Shown: positions 8,619-17,515, counted from the first letter of the stretch. The stretch is DNA of 64,000 nt from Xanthobacter autotrophicus Py2 (GCA_000017645.1 CP000781.1:2086001-2150000); one strand, 5' to 3'. The notes: a model not told the origin generated them from the letters alone. Made by a program: numbers and translations.

Positions 8619-8635
8619 GTCTCACAATGTGAGAC
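8619..8635. promoter_or_regulatory. Palindromic operator 1, abutting the regulator start codon
   Basis: GTCTCACAATGTGAGAC is a perfect inverted repeat with 8-bp arms around one central base. It ends exactly one base before the ATG of the IclR-fusion gene, so a bound protein would cover its ribosome-binding region and start; autorepression is the natural reading. No conventional Shine-Dalgarno remains between it and the ATG, so the message may be leaderless. Confidence 0.75.
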
Positions 8636-8723
8636 TAACAGGGGGAGTTGGCAATATTTTTTGGAAGTTGTCCGGATGCTCTTGAAACATCTGAGATGAC
8701 GCTAGATAATGATGATCAATATC

Positions 8724-8740
8724 GTCTCATAATATGAGAC
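8724..8740. promoter_or_regulatory. Palindromic operator 2, upstream of the transporter operon
   Basis: GTCTCATAATATGAGAC is a perfect 8-1-8 inverted repeat differing from operator 1 only at the two symmetric positions next to the core. It lies 46 bp before the ATG at 8787, a usual place for control of the plus-strand operon. The pair gives the consensus GTCTCAYAATRTGAGAC, likely bound by the IclR-type domain encoded next door. Confidence 0.75.
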
Positions 8741-8786
8741 ATGGCTCAGAGAAGCCGCCCCGTGTACGGGAATGAGGGAGGGGAAT

Positions 8787-9629
8787 ATGGCGCTACCCGC
8801 AGCTTCGGCTGGGGCTGATCCGGGCACGGCTGCCCTCTTGAGCATCGAGGCGATCTCGCTCCGGTTCGGCGGCCTCAAGGCGCTGAGCGATGTGAGCTTC
8901 CATGTGCGCAATGGCGAGCTGTTCTCCATCATCGGGCCGAACGGCGCCGGCAAGACCTCCATGCTCAACTGCATCTCCGGGCGCTATACGCCGAGCGAGG
9001 GGCGGGTGGTGTTCGACGGCCAGGATGTGACCCGGCTGAAGCCCAACCGTCGCGCCGCCATCGGCATCGGCCGCACCTTCCAGAACCTGGCCCTGTTCAG
9101 CCACATGAGCGTGCTCGACAACATCATGGTCGGCCGCCATCACTTGTTAAAGAACAACTTCCTTACCGGTGCGCTCTACTGGATCGGCGGCGCACAGAAG
9201 GAAGAGCTGGAGCATCGCCGCAAGGTGGAGGAGGTGATCGACTTCCTCGACATCCAGCACGTGCGCAAGGCTGCCGCCGGCACCCTGTCCTACGGCCTCA
9301 GGAAGCGGGTGGAGCTGGCCCGCGCGGTGGCGCTGGAGCCCAAGCTCATCCTGCTCGACGAGCCCATGGCGGGCATGAACCTGGAAGAGAAGGAGGACAT
9401 GGCCCGCTACATCGTCGATCTCAACGAGGAGTGGGGCATGACCATCATCATGATCGAGCACGACATGGGGGTGGTGATGGACATTTCCCACCGCGTCATG
9501 GTGCTGGATTTCGGCCGCAAACTGGTGGAGGGCGAGCCTGCCGAGGTGCTGGCCGATCCCCATGTGCGCAAGGCCTATCTGGGCGAGGACGATCTCGATG
9601 AAGCGGCCCCCGCCGCCATGACCGCGTGA
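8787..9629 (+). CDS. ABC transporter ATP-binding protein, LivG type (branched-chain amino acid/carboxylate uptake family)
   Basis: A 280-residue ATPase with Walker A GPNGAGKTS (about residues 52-60), signature LSYGLRKRVELARAV (about 170), Walker B LILLDEPMAG and the LivG-type C-terminal extension. Start at 8787 follows a strong GGGAGGGG site; an ATG 15 bases upstream is disfavoured. It powers, with the LivF-type ATPase at 15275, uptake through the two permeases downstream. The ligase genes in the same operon argue that the substrate is a carboxylic acid (aromatic or fatty) rather than leucine. First gene of the operon; stop is 8 bp before the ligase start. Confidence 0.9.
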   Translation: MALPAASAGADPGTAALLSIEAISLRFGGLKALSDVSFHVRNGELFSIIGPNGAGKTSMLNCISGRYTPSEGRVVFDGQDVTRLKPNRRAAIGIGRTFQNLALFSHMSVLDNIMVGRHHLLKNNFLTGALYWIGGAQKEELEHRRKVEEVIDFLDIQHVRKAAAGTLSYGLRKRVELARAVALEPKLILLDEPMAGMNLEEKEDMARYIVDLNEEWGMTIIMIEHDMGVVMDISHRVMVLDFGRKLVEGEPAEVLADPHVRKAYLGEDDLDEAAPAAMTA

Positions 9630-9637
9630 GGTCCGCC

Positions 9638-11590
9638 ATGGCCGAAATCACCGCGACCTATCCGGACATCACCGTCCACGACACCATGCCGAAGCTGCTG
9701 GCGCTCAACGCCCGCACCCATCCCAACGACACCTGGCTGCGCGAGAAGGACCTCGGCATCTGGATTTCCTACACCTGGGCGCAGGTGGCCGAACGGGTGC
9801 GCAACATCACCCTCGGCTTCACCACGCTGGGCGTCGCCCGCGGCGACGTGGTGGGCCTGCTCGGCGACAACCGCCCCGAATGGCTGATGGGGGAGATCGC
9901 CACCCATGCGCTGGGCGGCATGAGCCTTGGCATCTATCGCGATGCGCTGGCCGACGAGGTGGCCTATCTCGTCACCTACGCGGACGTGGCGGTGGTGTTC
10001 GCCGAGGACGAGGAGCAGGTGGACAAGCTGCTCTCCCTCGATGAAAAGATCCCCACCGTCCGCCACATCGTCTATGCCGACCCGCGCGGCATCCGCAAAT
10101 ACGACGACCCGCGCCTCATCTCCCTGAAGGAGCTGGAAGCGCGCGGCGCGGTGGAGGCGGCGCGCGATTCCGGGGCCTATGACCGGCTGGTGGCCCAGGG
10201 CAAGGCCGAGGACGTGGCCATCCTGTGCACCACCTCGGGCACCACCTCCCACCCCAAGCTCGCCATGCTCACCGGCGGCGCGCTGCTGCGCCACTGCCGC
10301 GCCTATCTGGAGATGGACCCGCGCACCAGCGCCGACGAATATGTCAGCGTGCTGCAGATGCCGTGGATCATGGAACAGATCTACGCCTTCGGTCAGGCGC
10401 TCATCTCCCGCATGAAGGTGAACTTCGTGGAGGAGCAGGAAACGCTCATGGCCGACATGCGCGAGATCGGCCCCTCCTTCGTGCTGTTCGCCCCGCGCGT
10501 ATGGGAGCAGATCGCCGCCGACGTGCGCTCGCGCATGATGGATTCCTCGGCGCTCAAGCGCGGCATGTTCGAGCTGGGCATGAAGCTCGGGCTTAAGGCC
10601 CTGGAGCAGGGCCGCCGCTCGCCGCTCGCGGACTTCATCCTGTTCCGGGCGCTGCGCGACCGGCTCGGTTTTTCGCACCTGAAATCCGCCGCCACCGGCG
10701 GGGCGGCGCTGGGGCCGGACACCTTCCGCTTCTTCCTCGCGCTGGGCGTGCCCATGCGCCAGCTCTATGGCCAGACCGAGCTGCTCGGCGCCTACACGCT
10801 GCACAAGGCGCAGGACGTGGATTTCGATACCGTGGGCGTGCCCTTCGACGGCGTCGAGATCCGCATCGACGATCCCGACCCCAACGGCCTTGGCGAGGTG
10901 GTGACGCGTCACGGCAATGCCTTCACCGGCTATTTCCGCAATGACGAGGAAACCGCGAAATCCTTCGTGGACGGCGGCTGGATGCGCACCGGCGATGCCG
11001 GCTTCTTCAACGATCGCGGCCACCTTGTGGTCATCGACCGCATCCGCGACATGGCGCGGACCGAGCACGGCGATCGCTTCTCGCCGCAATACATCGAGAA
11101 CAAGCTGAAATTCTCGCCCTATGTGGCCGAGGCGGTGGTGCTGGGCGACGGGCGCGACAGCCTCGCCGCGCTCATCTGCATCCGCTTCTCCATCGTCTCC
11201 AAATGGGCGGAGAAGAACCGCATTTCCTTCACCACCTATACGGACCTGTCGGCCCGGCCCGAAGTCATCGCGCTGCTGCGCAAGGAAGTGGAGGCGGTGA
11301 ACCGCACCCTGCCGGAGAAGCAGCGCATCGGCCGCTTCCTGCTGCTCTACAAGGAGCTGGATGCCGACGACGGCGAACTGACGCGTACCCGCAAGGTGCG
11401 CAGGGGCGTCATCAACGAGCGCTACGGCACCATCATCGACGCCATGTATGCGGGCGAGAAGGTGATCGACGTGGACACCACCATCACCTTCCAGGACGGC
11501 ACCCGCCAGCGCATCAAGACCACACTGGACGTGATCGACCTCGGCGCACCCCCGCGCCGGGACGACGATACAAGGCGGAGGGCGGCGTGA
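9638..11590 (+). CDS. AMP-forming acyl-CoA synthetase (long-chain type)
   Basis: A 650-residue ligase of the long-chain fatty acid:CoA ligase branch. It has the P-loop CTTSGTTSHPKLAML (about residues 198-212; the usual second Gly and final Gly are Ser and Leu), LYGQTELLGAY (about 380) and TGDAGFFNDRG (about 451) with the adenosine-binding Asp, then a C-terminal lid ending in RTRKVRRG. It should form an acyl-AMP and then an acyl-CoA from the acid imported by the surrounding ABC system. Start at ATG 9638 (AGG site at 9629); a GTG at 9626 overlapping the ATPase stop is possible. The substrate is unknown. Confidence 0.88.
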   Translation: MAEITATYPDITVHDTMPKLLALNARTHPNDTWLREKDLGIWISYTWAQVAERVRNITLGFTTLGVARGDVVGLLGDNRPEWLMGEIATHALGGMSLGIYRDALADEVAYLVTYADVAVVFAEDEEQVDKLLSLDEKIPTVRHIVYADPRGIRKYDDPRLISLKELEARGAVEAARDSGAYDRLVAQGKAEDVAILCTTSGTTSHPKLAMLTGGALLRHCRAYLEMDPRTSADEYVSVLQMPWIMEQIYAFGQALISRMKVNFVEEQETLMADMREIGPSFVLFAPRVWEQIAADVRSRMMDSSALKRGMFELGMKLGLKALEQGRRSPLADFILFRALRDRLGFSHLKSAATGGAALGPDTFRFFLALGVPMRQLYGQTELLGAYTLHKAQDVDFDTVGVPFDGVEIRIDDPDPNGLGEVVTRHGNAFTGYFRNDEETAKSFVDGGWMRTGDAGFFNDRGHLVVIDRIRDMARTEHGDRFSPQYIENKLKFSPYVAEAVVLGDGRDSLAALICIRFSIVSKWAEKNRISFTTYTDLSARPEVIALLRKEVEAVNRTLPEKQRIGRFLLLYKELDADDGELTRTRKVRRGVINERYGTIIDAMYAGEKVIDVDTTITFQDGTRQRIKTTLDVIDLGAPPRRDDDTRRRAA

Positions 11591-11660
11591 TGGGGCTGAG
11601 CGCTCAAACCAAGGCTGCGCCTGCCCGGATCACGGCCGCCGGCATCTGTTTTCACCATCC

Positions 11661-11700
11661 CTTCCCCCTCCCAACCCTCCCCCGCAAGCGGGAGAGGGCC
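11661..11700. repeat. Dispersed GC-rich repeat (CCCTCTCCCGC family), copy 2
   Basis: Located between the acyl-CoA synthetase and the first permease. The core CTCCCCCGCAAGCGGGAGAG at 11677 can fold into a hairpin within the operon mRNA. Confidence 0.5.
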
Positions 11701-11717
11701 TTTGAAGGGAGCCTCTG

Positions 11718-12611
11718 ATGCAATCCCAGCTCCTGCTCCAGCTCATCATCAACGGGCTCATCATCGGCACGCTCTATGGCGTGGTCGGCATGTGCTTCGT
11801 GCTCATCTACAAGGCCTCGCAGGTGGTGAACTTCGCCCAGGGCGAGTTCCTGCTCATCGGCGCCTGGACCTGCTGGTGGCTGCTCACGGCGTGGAACATC
11901 CCCTTCTTCTGGGGCTTCCTCATCGCCGTGTGCTTCATGATGGTGTTCGGCATCGTGGTGCAGATGGTGGTGCTGCGCCCGCTCATCGGCGAGCCGATCA
12001 TCTCGGTGATCATGGTCACCATCGGCATGTCCATCTTCTTCCAGGCGCTGATGAAGTGGATGTTCGGCACCTTCGCCCAGCCGTTCCCGCCCATCTTCAG
12101 CGTGGACAAGGTGAACATCATGGGCCTGCAGGTGCAGACGGCCTATCTCATGTCCACCGGCGTGAGTTTGGCCATCATGGCGGGGTTCGCCTGGTTCTTT
12201 AAGTATTCGCGCCTCGGCCTTGCCATGCGCGCCACCGCCTTCTCCCAGCAGGTGGCGCAGTCGCTCGGCATCTCGGTGCGCCAGGTGTTCGCTTTGTCCT
12301 GGGGCATCTCGGCGGCGGTGTCGGCGGTGGCCGGCGTGGTGGTGGGCATCGTGAACGGGGTGTCCTCGGCGCTGTCCTACTTCGGCATCAAGGTGTTCCC
12401 GGCGGTGATCCTCGGCGGCCTCGACAGCGTGTTCGGGGCGGTGGTGGGCGGCCTCATCATGGGCCTGCTGGAAAACCTCGCCCAGTTCTTCGACAGCCAG
12501 TACCTGAAGTGGGGCAACCTCTACGAGATCGTCCCGTTCTACGCGCTCATCATCATCCTGATGATCAAGCCCTACGGGCTGTTCGGCACCCGCGACATCG
12601 AGAGGGTCTGA
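11718..12611 (+). CDS. ABC transporter permease, LivH type
   Basis: A 297-residue integral membrane protein with about eight hydrophobic segments and the LivH hallmarks GLIIGTLYGVVGMCFVLIYK near the N terminus, VNFAQGEFLLIG (about 37-48) and GLDSVFGAVVGGLIMGLLE (about 234-252). It forms half of the membrane channel with the LivM-type protein that follows after 3 bp. Cytoplasmic-membrane location. Start ATG at 11718 is preceded by GGGAGCC. Confidence 0.9.
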   Translation: MQSQLLLQLIINGLIIGTLYGVVGMCFVLIYKASQVVNFAQGEFLLIGAWTCWWLLTAWNIPFFWGFLIAVCFMMVFGIVVQMVVLRPLIGEPIISVIMVTIGMSIFFQALMKWMFGTFAQPFPPIFSVDKVNIMGLQVQTAYLMSTGVSLAIMAGFAWFFKYSRLGLAMRATAFSQQVAQSLGISVRQVFALSWGISAAVSAVAGVVVGIVNGVSSALSYFGIKVFPAVILGGLDSVFGAVVGGLIMGLLENLAQFFDSQYLKWGNLYEIVPFYALIIILMIKPYGLFGTRDIERV

Positions 12612-12614
12612 TCC

Positions 12615-13685
12615 ATGGCCATCGACACCCTTCGCCCGTGCGGCGACTACCGCACCAGCTACAAGGCCGACCAGACCATCTTCGCGACCCGGCTCACCAT
12701 GCTGTTCTGCGTGGCGGGCGTGGTGCTGGCCTGCTTCGCGCCGTTCTTCTTCTCGCGCTACATCCTGAGCCTGATGATCCAGATCGGGTATCTGGGCATC
12801 GCCGCGCTGGGGCTGAACATCCTCGTCGGCTTTTCCGGGCAGATCTCGGTGGGCCATGCGGTGTTCTTCGGCTTCGGCGGATTCGCCTCCGCCTTCCTCG
12901 CCGACAAGGGCGTGCCGGTGCCGCTGGCTATCGTGCTTGCGGGACTGTGGACCACGGCGGTGGGCCTGTTGTTCGGACTGCCCGCCGCGCGGGTGAAGGG
13001 GCTCTATCTCGCCATCGCGACGCTGGCCGCCCAGTTCATCCTGCAGGATTTCTTCGTGCGGGCGGAATGGTTCACCGGCGGCACCCACGGCGCCATGGCC
13101 GCGCCCTTCACCCTGTTCGGCTATGACCTCTCCGGCGACGACCGCTATTTCTACGTGGTGCTGTTCTTCGTGGTGGTCATGTATCTGGGCGCCGCCAACC
13201 TGATGCGCAGCCGCGACGGCCGGGCGCTGATCGCGGTGCGCGACCATTATCTCTCGGCGGAGATGATGGGGGTGAACCTCACCAAGTATCGCACCATGGC
13301 GTTCGGCATCTCCTCCTTCTATGCCGGCATCGGCGGCGCGCTCTATGCCCATTATGTGGGGTTCATGTCAGTGGAGGGGCTGGATATCCTGTTCTCCATC
13401 CAGTTCCTGGGCATGATCATCATCGGCGGGCTCGGCTCCATCATGGGCTCGCTCATGGGCACCATCTTCATGGTGCTTTTGCCCGAGGCCACCGGCTGGC
13501 TCGCCTCCGCGCTGTCGGGTAGCGTCATCGACCAGGTGCTTCACCTGAAGGACGGCCTCACCTACATGCGCGAGATGCTGATCGGCCTCACCATCATCCT
13601 GTTCCTGATCTTCGAGCCGGACGGCCTCGCCCACCGCTGGCGCCTCATCAAGGCCTATTGGAAGCTCTATCCCTTCTCTTACTGA
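12615..13685 (+). CDS. ABC transporter permease, LivM type
   Basis: A 356-residue membrane protein with many hydrophobic segments and the LivM signatures LGLNILVGFSGQISVGHAVF (about 66-85), LPAARVKGLYLAIATLA and GGLGSIMGSLMGTIF (about 273-287). It completes the heterodimeric transmembrane part of the importer. The gene follows the LivH-type gene almost directly and is followed by a 62-bp gap before the binding-protein gene. Confidence 0.9.
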   Translation: MAIDTLRPCGDYRTSYKADQTIFATRLTMLFCVAGVVLACFAPFFFSRYILSLMIQIGYLGIAALGLNILVGFSGQISVGHAVFFGFGGFASAFLADKGVPVPLAIVLAGLWTTAVGLLFGLPAARVKGLYLAIATLAAQFILQDFFVRAEWFTGGTHGAMAAPFTLFGYDLSGDDRYFYVVLFFVVVMYLGAANLMRSRDGRALIAVRDHYLSAEMMGVNLTKYRTMAFGISSFYAGIGGALYAHYVGFMSVEGLDILFSIQFLGMIIIGGLGSIMGSLMGTIFMVLLPEATGWLASALSGSVIDQVLHLKDGLTYMREMLIGLTIILFLIFEPDGLAHRWRLIKAYWKLYPFSY

Positions 13686-13747
13686 TCAAAAGGACAGAGG
13701 CCACGCAGAACGGCCCGTCCAAAACGGAAACCCAAGGAGAGAACAAG

Positions 13748-15028
13748 ATGAAGAAGCTCACCCTGTCCCTCGTCTCGGCGCTGGCGCTCACGGCCGCAGC
13801 GCCCGCTCTGGCCCAGTCCATCAACATCGGCCATCTCGCCGATTATTCCGGCGGCACCTCGGACGTGGGCCAGCCCTACGGGCAGGCCATCCAGGACACC
13901 ATCGCGTGGATCAACGCCAATGGCGGCGTCAACGGCAAGAAGATCGATTCCGACTTCAACGAATACGGCTACCAGGTGCCCCGCGCGCTCGCCGCCTTCA
14001 AGAAGTGGGTGGGCACCAACAAGGTGGTGGCCATCCAGGGCTGGGGCACGGCGGACACCGAGGCCCTCGTGGGCATGGTGACCAAGGAAGAGATTCCCTA
14101 TTATTCCGGCTCCTACTCCGCCTCTCTCACCGACCCGAAGGGCAAGGTGAACGAGAAGAGCGAGCGGGCCGCGCCGTTCAACTTCTTCTACGGCCCGTCC
14201 TATTCGGATGCCGCCCGCGCCATGGTGAAGTGGGCCGCCGACGACTGGAAGGCCAAGGGCAAGCCCGGCAAGCCCAAGTGGGTGCACATGGGCGCCAACC
14301 ACCCCTTCCCCAACTCGCCCAAGGCGGCGGCCGAGGCCTATGCCAAGGAGCTGGGCTTCGAGGTGCTGGACCCCATCACCTTCGCCCTCACGCCGGGTGA
14401 CTACACCCCCCAGTGCCTGACGCTGAAGCAGTCGGGCGCCAACTACGCCTATCTCGGCAACACCGCCGGCTCCAACATCTCGGTGCTGAAGGCCTGCAAG
14501 ACGGCGGGCGTGGACGTACAGTTCTTCGGCAACGTGTGGGGCATGGACGAGAACGCCGCCAAGGCCGCCGGCGAGGCGGCGAACGGCGTCGTCTTCCCGG
14601 TGCGCACCGGCGTCACCTGGGCCGGCAGCGCGCCCGGCATGGCGACCATGAAGGAGATTTCCAAGATCTCCGATCCCTCGGGCACGGCCTATCGCCCGGT
14701 GCACTACCTCGCCGCCGTCTGCACCGCCCTCTACATGAAGGAGGCCATGGAGTGGGCGGACAAGAACGGCGGCGTGACCGGCGTGAAGATCCGCGACGGC
14801 ATGTACCAGAAGAGCGACTGGGTGCCGAAGGGCACCGAGGGCGTGTGCAATCCCTCCACCTGGACCGCCACCGACCACCGCCCCACCACCCGCGTGGACC
14901 TCTACCGCTCGGTGGTGAACGGCGCCACCGACGCCTCGGTGGCGGACCTGGTGAAGAGCGGCGTCATCAAGCTGGAGAAGGTCGCCACCATCGACCTGCC
15001 CCGCAAGACGGAACTGCAGGGCTGGTGA
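13748..15028 (+). CDS. Periplasmic substrate-binding protein of the ABC importer (LivK/type I fold)
   Basis: A 426-residue exported protein. It starts MKKLTLSLVSALALTAAA with a probable signal-peptidase site after ALA-Q (about residue 23). The mature part matches type-I periplasmic binding proteins (INIGHLADYSGGTSDVGQPYG, QGWGTADTEALVGMVTKEEIPYYSGSYS). The start at 13748 follows CAAGGAGAGAAC; a longer frame beginning at 13658 overlaps the permease and lacks a signal peptide. Several Tyr/Trp in the presumed cleft would suit an aromatic or large carboxylate. The gene is followed by a large inverted repeat that may stabilise its mRNA. Confidence 0.9.
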   Translation: MKKLTLSLVSALALTAAAPALAQSINIGHLADYSGGTSDVGQPYGQAIQDTIAWINANGGVNGKKIDSDFNEYGYQVPRALAAFKKWVGTNKVVAIQGWGTADTEALVGMVTKEEIPYYSGSYSASLTDPKGKVNEKSERAAPFNFFYGPSYSDAARAMVKWAADDWKAKGKPGKPKWVHMGANHPFPNSPKAAAEAYAKELGFEVLDPITFALTPGDYTPQCLTLKQSGANYAYLGNTAGSNISVLKACKTAGVDVQFFGNVWGMDENAAKAAGEAANGVVFPVRTGVTWAGSAPGMATMKEISKISDPSGTAYRPVHYLAAVCTALYMKEAMEWADKNGGVTGVKIRDGMYQKSDWVPKGTEGVCNPSTWTATDHRPTTRVDLYRSVVNGATDASVADLVKSGVIKLEKVATIDLPRKTELQGW

Positions 15029-15098
15029 GGCCCGCCGGGCGGCAGGCGCGGCTGGTGACGGCGGCGCCCGTTTCCTGCGCCCGCCTCCCGAACGAACC

Positions 15099-15208
15099 GT
15101 CATCCCCCGGCCTGACCGGGGGATCCACCCTTGCGTTCGGCGGGTGCCGAACATCCGGGAGCTGACCCGGCCCTGCCATGGATCCCCCGGTCAAGCCGGG
15201 GGATGACG
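15099..15208. repeat. Inverted pair of REP-like palindromes between binding-protein and ATPase genes
   Basis: Two nearly identical 30-bp units, each itself palindromic (CCCCCGG...CCGGGGG), face one another at about 15099-15129 and 15178-15208, separated by about 50 bp. In RNA the pair can fold either as two small hairpins or one long stem. Such elements after binding-protein genes (for example after malE in E. coli) protect the upstream message from 3' decay; that role here is inferred. Confidence 0.7.
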
Positions 15209-15274
15209 CCGGTGCGGCAGGGCCGATCGGGGCCGCTCCACCGGGATGCTGGCAAGACATATGAGGCAAACGCC

Positions 15275-16111
15275 ATGGCAGAGGCCGCACTGAAGTTCGA
15301 ACCATCCGCCGAGACCGCGTCGCCGCTGCTGGCGGTGGACAATATCGAGGTGGTCTACAACGACGTCATCCTGGTGCTGCGCGGGCTTTCGCTGAAGGTG
15401 CCCAAGGGCCAGATCGTCGCCCTGCTCGGCTCCAATGGCGCCGGCAAGTCCACCACGCTGAAGGCCATCTCCGGCCTGCTCAGGACCGAGGACGGCGAGA
15501 TCACGCGCGGCGACGTCACCTTCCTCGGCGAGCGGATCAACGGCATCGAGCCGGACAAGATCGTGCGGCGCGGCATCTTCCAGGTGATGGAGGGCCGCCG
15601 CATCATCGCCGACATGACGTGCCTGGAAAACCTGCGCCTCGGCGCCTTCACCCGGCGCGACAACGAGGTGAAGAGCGACATCGAGCGGGTCTACGAATAC
15701 TTCCCGCGCCTGAAGGAGCGCACCGGGCTCGCCGGCTATCTGTCCGGCGGCGAACAGCAGATGCTGGCCATTGGCCGCGCCGTGATGGCCCGGCCCAAGC
15801 TCATCCTCATGGACGAGCCCTCCATGGGCCTGTCGCCGCTGCTGGTGAAGGAGGTGTTCGCCATCATCAAGAAGCTCAACGAGGATCTGGGCGTGACCAT
15901 CCTCCTGGTGGAGCAGAATGCGCGGGTGGCGCTCTCGGTGGCGGACTACGGCTACATCATGGAGCAGGGCAAGATCGTGCTCGACGGCACGGCCGACATG
16001 CTGCGCTCCAACGAGGACGTGAAGGAATTCTACCTCGGCCAGGGCGGCGGCGAGGAGCGCAAGTCGTTCAAGAACCTCAAGAGTTTCAAGCGCCGCAAAC
16101 GGTGGTTGTGA
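15275..16111 (+). CDS. ABC transporter ATP-binding protein, LivF type
   Basis: A 278-residue ATPase, second of the importer. Walker A GSNGAGKST (about residues 51-59), signature LSGGEQQMLAIGRAVMARP (about 153), Walker B LILMDEPSMGLSP and VEQNA H-loop region are all intact. Start ATG 15275 (MAEAALKFEP) was chosen because the upstream extension runs through the REP element. It has a Lys/Arg-rich tail after FYLGQGGGEER, longer than in typical LivF. Confidence 0.9.
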   Translation: MAEAALKFEPSAETASPLLAVDNIEVVYNDVILVLRGLSLKVPKGQIVALLGSNGAGKSTTLKAISGLLRTEDGEITRGDVTFLGERINGIEPDKIVRRGIFQVMEGRRIIADMTCLENLRLGAFTRRDNEVKSDIERVYEYFPRLKERTGLAGYLSGGEQQMLAIGRAVMARPKLILMDEPSMGLSPLLVKEVFAIIKKLNEDLGVTILLVEQNARVALSVADYGYIMEQGKIVLDGTADMLRSNEDVKEFYLGQGGGEERKSFKNLKSFKRRKRWL

Positions 16112-16137
16112 CGGCTTGAACATGGCTTTCGGCTCCG

Positions 16138-16241
16138 CCCCCTCCCAACCCTCGCCCGCGAGCGGGAGAGGGCTTTTCCCGCTCTCTCCGCCATGGCCCC
16201 CTCTCCCGCTTGCAGGGGTGGGCTGGGGAGGGGGAAGGGGC
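16138..16241. repeat. Inverted pair of dispersed GC-rich repeats (copies 3 and 4)
   Basis: Copy 3 (about 16138-16173, with CCCGCGAGCGGG) and copy 4 (about 16194-16241, with CCCTCTCCCGCTTGCAGGGG) are in opposite orientation between the LivF-type ATPase and the last ligase gene. Confidence 0.5.
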
Positions 16242-16270
16242 GTCCGGATTCTGGCAATAGAGACTGTCAC

Positions 16271-17515
16271 ATGACCGATCCGAACCGCCATTACGATGCG
16301 TGCGAGACCCGCGATCCCGAAGCCCGTGAACAGGCACTGATGGCGGCGCTTGCCGCCCAGGTCGCTCACGCCAAGGCGAAGGCGCCCTATTTCGCGCGCC
16401 TCTTCAAGGACGTGGACCCGCAGGCGGTGACCACCCGCGCGGCGCTGGCGAAGCTCCCCGTCACCCGCAAGTCGGACCTTTTGGAGATCCAGCCGAAGAG
16501 CTATCCCTTCGGCGGCCTCAATGCGACGGCGCCGGGCAAGCTGGCGCGCATCTTCATGTCGCCGGGGCCGATCTATGATCCGGAAGGCCATGGCGCCGAC
16601 TTCTGGCGCTTCGCCCGCGGCCTGTTCGCGGCCGGCTTCCGGGCCGGCGACATCGTCCACAACTGCTTTTCCTATCACCTCACCCCGGCCGGCTCGATGA
16701 TCGAGAGCGGCGCCCATGCGCTCGGCTGCGCGGTGGTTCCGGCGGGGGTCGGCCAGACCGACCTGCAATTGCGCGCCATCGCCGACATCCGACCCCAGGG
16801 CTATGGCGGCACGCCGTCCTTCCTGAAGATCCTGGTGGACAAGGCGCGGGAGACCGGCACCGACATTTCCTCCCTCAAGAAGGCTCTGGTGACGGGGGAA
16901 GCCTTCCTGCCCGCCCATCGCGCCGAGCTGAAGGCCGCGGGCATTGCCGCCCGGCAGTGCTATGGCTCCGCCGACCTCGGCCTCGTCGCTTACGAGAGCG
17001 AGGCGGAAGAGGGCATGATCGTGGACGAGGGCTGCCTCGTGGAAATCCTGCGCCCCGGCACCGGCGATCCGGTGGAAGCCGATGGTGAGGTCGGCGAGGT
17101 GGTCGTCACCCTGTTCGAGCCCGACTATCCCCTGGTGCGTTTCGCCACCGGCGATCTTTCGGCGGTGCTGCCGGGCTTCAGCCCCTGCGGGCGCACCAAC
17201 GTCCGCCTCAAGGGCTGGATGGGCCGCGCCGACCAGGTGACCAAGATCCGCGGCATGTTCGTGCACCCGGTGCAGGTGAGCGCGGCGGTGAAGAAGCATC
17301 CGGCGGTGGCGAAGGCCCGCCTCGTGGTGGATCGCATCGGCGATGCCGACGACATGCTGCTGGAGGTGGAAGTTCAGGACGCCGCAGCGCTGTCGCAGGA
17401 GGCGCTGCTGGACGACCTGCGCGCCACCACCAAGCTGCGCGGCCGCGTGGCCCTGCTGGTGCCGGGTACGCTGCCGGCTGACGCCAAGACCATCGAGGAC
17501 CGCCGGCCGGTGTGA
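16271..17515 (+). CDS. Phenylacetate-CoA-ligase-like adenylate-forming protein (PaaK family)
   Basis: A 414-residue ANL-superfamily protein of the PaaK branch. The P-loop region reads FMSPGPIYDPEGH (about residues 97-109), not the SSGTTGKP of true PaaK, so ATP binding may be altered. CYGSADLGLVAYE (about 234-246) and FATGDLSAV match the adenylate-binding motifs, MGRADQVTKIRGMFVHP the hinge, and AKTIEDRRPV at the C terminus offers a possible catalytic Lys. Start at 16271 follows the repeat pair. It ends the transporter operon and probably activates an aromatic or related acid. Substrate unknown. Confidence 0.82.
   Translation: MTDPNRHYDACETRDPEAREQALMAALAAQVAHAKAKAPYFARLFKDVDPQAVTTRAALAKLPVTRKSDLLEIQPKSYPFGGLNATAPGKLARIFMSPGPIYDPEGHGADFWRFARGLFAAGFRAGDIVHNCFSYHLTPAGSMIESGAHALGCAVVPAGVGQTDLQLRAIADIRPQGYGGTPSFLKILVDKARETGTDISSLKKALVTGEAFLPAHRAELKAAGIAARQCYGSADLGLVAYESEAEEGMIVDEGCLVEILRPGTGDPVEADGEVGEVVVTLFEPDYPLVRFATGDLSAVLPGFSPCGRTNVRLKGWMGRADQVTKIRGMFVHPVQVSAAVKKHPAVAKARLVVDRIGDADDMLLEVEVQDAAALSQEALLDDLRATTKLRGRVALLVPGTLPADAKTIEDRRPV

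Noticed and set aside
8741..8815. An ATG directly after operator 2 as the transporter operon start
   Set aside because: It is out of frame with the ATPase and runs into an early stop; the ATG at 8787 has a strong ribosome site.
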